Shown: piece by piece, positions 59,768 to 64,000 of the stretch
How positions within the stretch are numbered: position 1 is the first letter of the stretch
Layout: each line of letters starts with the position of its first letter
Assembly: GCA_900315705.1 (NCBI GenBank)
Contig: ONAB01000004.1
Coordinates: 62,001-126,000, forward strand
DNA: 64,000 bases
Direction of reading: 5' to 3'
Source of the DNA: an uncultured Bacteroidales bacterium
GTDB lineage: Bacteria > Bacteroidota > Bacteroidia > Bacteroidales > WCHB1-69
Program-made: the position numbers and the translations under genes
The notes under the pieces: generated by a model
The model's database searches: none
The model's input: the letters and a program-made list of their open reading frames with translations, nothing else
Told to the model about the DNA's origin: nothing

Positions 59768-61282
59768 TTACCGCAATTTCTTCATCAACTCCACCGTCAG
59801 GTCGGCGATGGGCAGACGGTACTGCTCCATCGAGTCGCGCTCGCGCACGGTGACGGTGTTGTCCTCCTTGGTCTGGTTGTCGATGGTAATGCAGAATGGC
59901 GTGCCGATGGCGTCTTGACGACGATAACGGCGGCCGATGGCATCCTTGTCCTCGTACTGCACCATAAAGTCCTTCTTGAGCATATCGAAGATCTCCTGTC
60001 CGATTTCGGGCAGGCCGTCCTTCTTCACCAGCGGCAGCACAGCCACCTTGTTGGGAGCCAACTTGGCAGGCAACTTCAGCACCACACGCGTGGAGCCATC
60101 CTCCAACGTCTCCTCTGTATAGGCATTGCTGAACACGGCCAGGAACATACGGTCCACGCCAATGGAGGTCTCGATGACATACGGCACATAATTCTCGTTG
60201 AGCTCGGGGTCGAAATAGCGGAGCTTCTTGCCCGAGAACTTCTCGTGCTGCGAGAGGTCGAAGTCGGTACGGGAGTGGATGCCCTCCAGTTCTTTGAAGC
60301 CGAAGGGGAACTTGAACTCAATGTCGGTGGCGGCATTGGCGTAGTGAGCCAGCTTCTCGTGGTCGTGGAAACGATAGTTGGAAGGATCAATGCCAAGGTC
60401 GGTGTGCCACTGCAGGCGGGTTTGTTTCCAATACTCAAACCACTTGAGCTCCTCGCCGGGTTTCACGAAGAACTGCATCTCCATCTGCTCAAACTCGCGC
60501 ATACGGAAGATGAACTGGCGGGCCACAATCTCGTTGCGGAAGGCCTTGCCAATTTGGGCTATGCCGAACGGCAGCTTCATACGGCCCGTTTTATAGACAT
60601 TGAGGAAGTTCACGAAAATGCCCTGGGCAGTCTCAGGACGGAGATAGATGGTGTCGGCGCCCTCGGACACAGAGCCGAGTTTGGTGGCAAACATCAGGTT
60701 GAACTGGCGCACGTCGGTCCAGTTGCGAGTGCCAGAGATGGGGCACACAATGCCCAGCTCCTCGATGAGGGCCTTGAGCCCGGCAAGGTCGTTGGCATTC
60801 ATCAGGGCAGCGAAACGCTCCGTAATGTCGTCAATCTGCTTCTGGTATTGCAGCACACGGCCGTTGGTCTCGCGGAACATCTTCTCGTCGAAGTTCTCGA
60901 AACGCTTGCGGGCCTTCTCGACCTCCTTGTTGATTTTCTCCTCGATTTTGGCGATATGGTCCTCGATGAGCACATCGGCGCGGTAGCGCTTCTTGGAGTC
61001 CTTGTTGTCAATAAGCGGGTCATTGAAAGCGTCCACGTGGCCGGAAGCCTTCCAAATGGTGGGGTGCATAAAGATGCAGCTGTCCAAGCCGACGATGTTC
61101 TCGTGGTACTGCACCATCGATTTCCACCAATACTGCTTGATGTTGTTTTTCAGTTCAACGCCATTCTGGCCGTAGTCATAAACGGCGCTCAAGCCGTCGT
61201 AAATTTCACTGGAAGGGAAAATGAAGCCGTACTCTTTGGCGTGGGCGATAATTTGTTTGAAGCGTTCTTCGTTGTTAGCCAT
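59768..61282 (-). CDS. glyS: Glycyl-tRNA synthetase (single-chain class II type)
   Basis: 504 aa, the eukaryote/archaea-like alpha2 GlyRS rather than the split GlyQ/GlyS form. FIFPSSEIYDGLSAVYDYGQNG (motif 1 region), LRPETAQGIFVNFLNVY, IGKAFRNEIVARQFIFRMREF (motif 2), ETSIGVDRMFLAVF (motif 3), then a C-terminal anticodon-binding domain (LPAKLAPNKVAVLPLVKKDG). It begins two bases after the porT-like gene, in the order hldE, porT, glyS. Confidence 0.97.
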   Translation of the reverse strand: MANNEERFKQIIAHAKEYGFIFPSSEIYDGLSAVYDYGQNGVELKNNIKQYWWKSMVQYHENIVGLDSCIFMHPTIWKASGHVDAFNDPLIDNKDSKKRYRADVLIEDHIAKIEEKINKEVEKARKRFENFDEKMFRETNGRVLQYQKQIDDITERFAALMNANDLAGLKALIEELGIVCPISGTRNWTDVRQFNLMFATKLGSVSEGADTIYLRPETAQGIFVNFLNVYKTGRMKLPFGIAQIGKAFRNEIVARQFIFRMREFEQMEMQFFVKPGEELKWFEYWKQTRLQWHTDLGIDPSNYRFHDHEKLAHYANAATDIEFKFPFGFKELEGIHSRTDFDLSQHEKFSGKKLRYFDPELNENYVPYVIETSIGVDRMFLAVFSNAYTEETLEDGSTRVVLKLPAKLAPNKVAVLPLVKKDGLPEIGQEIFDMLKKDFMVQYEDKDAIGRRYRRQDAIGTPFCITIDNQTKEDNTVTVRERDSMEQYRLPIADLTVELMKKLR

Positions 61283-61284
61283 TT

Positions 61285-62016
61285 TTATTCAAAGGTAAAA
61301 GATATCATTAACATTTTGGATTTCAAAGAATTGATGGTCGTGGCGTGGATATCGGGATCAGGCACGAGAAGATTTCGCATCCCGAAGGCCATCTTCAACT
61401 CGGCAGCGAACTTGAAATAGGTGCAGTAGAAGTCGAAGCCCACACCGGCGATGCCCTGGAAGTCGTGCGGATAGAGACGGAGCACATAGCCCACGTTGTT
61501 CTGCCGCTTCTTGGCGATGGAGGTCAGGTCGAGGGAGTATTGCGCACCTGCGAGCACGTATGCGCGGATGTTGTTCATAATACGCGACGACTTGAGCTTG
61601 ACCATCAAGGGCAGGTCCATATAGACGGCACCGGCCACGTTGTTCTTGGGATTGGTGTTCTGGTGGTACTCCAAGCCGAGATTGTCGTTATAGACCACAC
61701 TGCGGTCGATGAACGAGAGGCTCGGGATAAAGCGCAGGTCGAAATACTTACCCATCCGCAGGTCGGTAACGATGCCGAGGTTGAAACCGCTATAACCTCG
61801 GGTGTTGATGATGTTCAGGGTGTCGTGCTCGTTGAGCCCCGCCTGCGAGTAAATCAGGAAGTCGGAGGAGTTATAGCCGATCAAGAACCCGAAATGGAAA
61901 AGCTTGTTGTCGTATTTCAAGAGGTTAGGCACGCCGAAAGCGCGTGACTGGGCACGAACAGACGTCGCAGCGACTGCCACGAGAAGTATTATCAGTAAGG
62001 ATTTCAGATATTTCAT
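61285..62016 (-). CDS. porT: PorT-like outer-membrane protein (probable T9SS component)
   Basis: 243 aa. Signal peptide ends SVRAQ; the mature protein is an eight-strand-type barrel (FHFGFLIGYNSSDFLIY, SGFNLGIVTDLRMGKYFDLR, FKFAAELKMAFGM), ending MLMISFTFE. Size and motif order match PorT/SprT, an outer-membrane protein needed for type IX secretion. T9SS cargo in this window makes that reading natural, but other PorT-like barrels exist, so the assignment is probable only. Between hldE and glyS. Confidence 0.7.
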   Translation of the reverse strand: MKYLKSLLIILLVAVAATSVRAQSRAFGVPNLLKYDNKLFHFGFLIGYNSSDFLIYSQAGLNEHDTLNIINTRGYSGFNLGIVTDLRMGKYFDLRFIPSLSFIDRSVVYNDNLGLEYHQNTNPKNNVAGAVYMDLPLMVKLKSSRIMNNIRAYVLAGAQYSLDLTSIAKKRQNNVGYVLRLYPHDFQGIAGVGFDFYCTYFKFAAELKMAFGMRNLLVPDPDIHATTINSLKSKMLMISFTFE

Positions 62017-62076
62017 ACTAGATACAAAGAATCAAGTAGGGTAAACGCACCACTTGTCTTTTTATTATGGATGAGG

Positions 62077-63081
62077 TCAGTTTTGATTCTTGACGATCTC
62101 GTTCTGCAGCTGGGCGCTGTTGATGGGCACCACGCCGACATACTCGCAAACCAGACCGCCTGCGAGGTTGGAGGCCAGGCAGGTCTCCTCCATCGAGCGA
62201 CCCGTGTAGAGGAAGAGCGTGGCCACGGAGATGACCGTGTCGCCCGCACCCGACACATCACTGACACGACGCTTGAAGGCCGGCTGGTGATAGAACGTGT
62301 CGGTCTTTGCATTGTAGAAGGCGATACCCTTCGATGACATCGTGATCATCACCATCTCGATATGCTTCTCGCTGGCGAAACGCTTGGCCAGATCGTGAAT
62401 GTCTTCCAGTTTCAACTCGACATTGTCCTCAATGTGCATACCCATTGCCAACTCTTTCAAATTGGGTTTGAAAAGGTTGACATTCTCGTAATGGTTGAAA
62501 TTACGTTTCTTGGGGTCAACGGCCACGAAGAGGTTCTTCTTGTGGGCGAAACCGAGGATCTCGTCGATGACATCCTTGGAGAAGAGGCCCTTGTCGTAGT
62601 CCTCGAAGATGACTGCATCAATGGGATGGTGCTCAATGAGCTGTTCAACGGTGGTGACGAACTGGCGTTTTTCGCGCTCCTTGAGCTGCTCGTCACGCTC
62701 GTCGTCCACGCGCACGATATGGGCATTGTTGCCAATGATGCGGTACTTGACCGTCGTCTTGCGGCCGAACATCGGCACAAGACCAACAGAATCCAGTTCG
62801 CAGTCCTCCATCAGGTCGTAGAAGACCTTGGCCTTGTTGTCGCCACCGATGACGGAGCAGAGGATGGGCGTGGCGCCGAGCGACTTGAGGTTGAGGGCCA
62901 CATTGGCCGCACCGCCAAGGCGGTAGTTACGGCTTTGGGCGTTGACAATAGGCACCGGGGCCTCCGGGCTGATACGGGAAACCGTGCCCGTAATGTAACA
63001 GTCAATCATTACGTCACCGATCACAAGGACGGTGGCCTTATTGAAATGGGAGAAAATCTCGTTAACGTTGTCTAAATCCAT
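62077..63081 (-). CDS. hldE: D-glycero-beta-D-manno-heptose-7-phosphate kinase (HldE kinase domain)
   Basis: 334 aa from the ATG at 63081 (MDLDNVNEIFSHF), the kinase half only. PfkB/ribokinase fold: VLVIGDVMIDCYITGTVSRISPE, RLGGAANVALNLKSLGA, AVIFEDYDKGLFS, VDPKKRNFNHY, and the ATP-site signature DVSGAGDTVISVA (about 270-282). It phosphorylates heptose-7-phosphate for LPS core heptose; the nucleotidyltransferase domain of bifunctional HldE is absent and not nearby. Confidence 0.92.
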   Translation of the reverse strand: MDLDNVNEIFSHFNKATVLVIGDVMIDCYITGTVSRISPEAPVPIVNAQSRNYRLGGAANVALNLKSLGATPILCSVIGGDNKAKVFYDLMEDCELDSVGLVPMFGRKTTVKYRIIGNNAHIVRVDDERDEQLKEREKRQFVTTVEQLIEHHPIDAVIFEDYDKGLFSKDVIDEILGFAHKKNLFVAVDPKKRNFNHYENVNLFKPNLKELAMGMHIEDNVELKLEDIHDLAKRFASEKHIEMVMITMSSKGIAFYNAKTDTFYHQPAFKRRVSDVSGAGDTVISVATLFLYTGRSMEETCLASNLAGGLVCEYVGVVPINSAQLQNEIVKNQN

Positions 63082-63099
63082 AGTTTCTAATTTGGGCTG

Positions 63100-63144
63100 C
63101 AAAAATACAAAAAATGTAGAGACGCGAAAAGTTACATCTCTACA
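63100..63144 (-). promoter_or_regulatory. hldE -7 box next to a TGTAGAGA hairpin
   Basis: TATTTTTG on the minus strand at 63107-63100, 18 bases before the ATG. At 63115-63144 TGTAGAGA / TCTCTACA forms an inverted repeat of the same 30-bp length and ends as the palindrome at 59712-59741, placed where the -33 region would be. Confidence 0.55.
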
Positions 63145-63172
63145 TTTTTATCATCACAATATAGTGTATGTT

Positions 63173-64000
63173 TTACTCTTTTTTAATACAGCGGATGCTA
63201 AAGCCCATCCCTTTCATTTCGTTCTCAATCACGATTTGCGGACAGGTGTGGGTGATGGTACTGCACACGCCTTGCATAACGGAGGATCCCGTAGAGGCTG
63301 ACCAGAAATAGACATCGCCGAGCAGATTCTCATAACGCAGAGCGTCAGCGTTGTAGAAGCCAGCACCAGGGGCATTGAAACCGTCGGGCAGGGAATTACC
63401 GTTCTTACCCGGGAGCCAAGTGGAGGCATCGGCGGACTTCACATTATCGGCATCACCGAGAGCGGCCCACAGTTGGGCATACTCTGCTTGCGTGGGCACA
63501 GCCCAACCTTTAGGACAAACGCCCTGGATGTAATCGCCAGTAGGACCGTTCACGACAGGAGGTGTAGCGGTGTTGTCATTCTCCGGCACATTCACCGCAG
63601 AATACCAGGTATAGAGACGTCCGAACTTCTCGGCATTGGCGTCGCGGTCAGGATTGTCAGCACTATAATAACCTTCCGCCTTGGCGATATTGGTACCGTC
63701 GGAATATTTGGTGCTGCGCAGGTTACGGGCCAGCCAGCAGTTACGGCCCACGCTGAGGGTAGCATACTTGTTGCCCTCATAGTCCATCACCGTGTCGGTG
63801 CTGCCACAAGCGGGGTATTGGACCACGACTACCTGGTCATATGAAGCCAGATTGCAGAGTGTTACATTCCAATTGATCATATAGACACCCACACCGTGAC
63901 GGGTCGTGCCGTCAAAATTCGGGGCAATCGTCGGAGTGGGGGTAAGTACCGGAGCGGGAAGATCGGCAAAAACAGTGTCGGTGACACCATAATACAAGGT
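63173..64000 (-). CDS. FISUMP-domain protein, C-terminal part (runs off the right edge)
   Basis: At least 275 codons; the reading frame is open to the window edge, so the start is outside. Residues from about 60 form a FISUMP module: CGSTDTVMDYEGNKYATLSVGRNCWLARNLRSTKYSDG, FGRLYTWYSAVNVP, VCPKGWAVPTQAEYAQLW, FWSAST and the closing FSIRCIKKE. It is more diverged from the 14.6-34 kb family than they are from each other (YTWYSAV instead of YLYNWKAV, AVPTQAEY instead of HLPSxxEW). The part before the module is beta-rich and unrecognised. Confidence 0.85.
   Translation of the reverse strand, partial: TLYYGVTDTVFADLPAPVLTPTPTIAPNFDGTTRHGVGVYMINWNVTLCNLASYDQVVVVQYPACGSTDTVMDYEGNKYATLSVGRNCWLARNLRSTKYSDGTNIAKAEGYYSADNPDRDANAEKFGRLYTWYSAVNVPENDNTATPPVVNGPTGDYIQGVCPKGWAVPTQAEYAQLWAALGDADNVKSADASTWLPGKNGNSLPDGFNAPGAGFYNADALRYENLLGDVYFWSASTGSSVMQGVCSTITHTCPQIVIENEMKGMGFSIRCIKKE

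Overview
The window looks like a chromosomal segment of a Bacteroidota (Bacteroidales-type) bacterium. The evidence is phylum-specific: many genes are preceded by the Bacteroidota -7 box (TAnnTTTG, with a TTG about 20 bases upstream at the best sites), there is a canonical type IX secretion (T9SS) cargo tail and a PorT-like protein, and the families DUF4271, GWxTD, Porin_O_P and a fused glycogen synthase/alpha-glucan phosphorylase are present. Giant proteins built from Fibrobacter succinogenes major paralogous (FISUMP, PF09603) domains suggest a gut, rumen or digester anaerobe; that habitat is inference.

Layout. 1-13 kb is housekeeping, mostly on the minus strand: ribF (cut by the edge), pheT, DUF4271-hemD-rnpA-yidD behind a small T9SS cargo gene, a pseudouridine synthase, panB, an M50 protease, glnS and two envelope genes; gcvT and a membrane Ser/Thr kinase lie on plus. 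14.6-35 kb is an accessory block: three large FISUMP/Fn3-like surface proteins (1457, about 2594 and 817 aa), two formylglycine-generating-enzyme-like (SUMF1) proteins, one of them fused to an outer-membrane barrel, a Fn3-like lipoprotein, and a nuclease pocket with a DUF559 gene, a PD-(D/E)XK-like gene and a regulator-like gene. 35-48 kb holds a DUF3298 lipoprotein, tcdA, miaA, yebC, a Cu/Zn permease, the glycogen synthase-phosphorylase fusion and a two-gene lipid-linked glycosylation unit. 48.6-51.4 kb is the rplM-rpsI-rpsB-tsf operon. 51.7-64 kb has aroA and rhomboid (divergent), a phosphatase/nuclease, envelope genes, glyS-porT-hldE and the end of a fourth FISUMP gene that runs off the right edge.

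The most unusual material is repetitive. (1) The DUF559 gene sits between about 50-bp inverted repeats, each forming two hairpins whose stems differ between copies by compensatory changes. A third, solitary copy at 37.1 kb splits a copy of a second repeat family. (2) That second family is an 85-bp modular intergenic element with six copies, flanked on one side by AGTCTAA-type heptamers and on the other by ATCGTACATCG-type repeats. (3) A TGTAGAGACGCG family forms a perfect 30-bp palindrome.

How the genes may work together: the FISUMP proteins carry a T9SS-tail-like domain near the N-terminus rather than at the C-terminus, in a genome that also has an ordinary T9SS cargo and a PorT-like protein. 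They appear to be an expanding, recombining family of exported modular proteins; one has a decayed terminal module and two share a 92-nt identical block.
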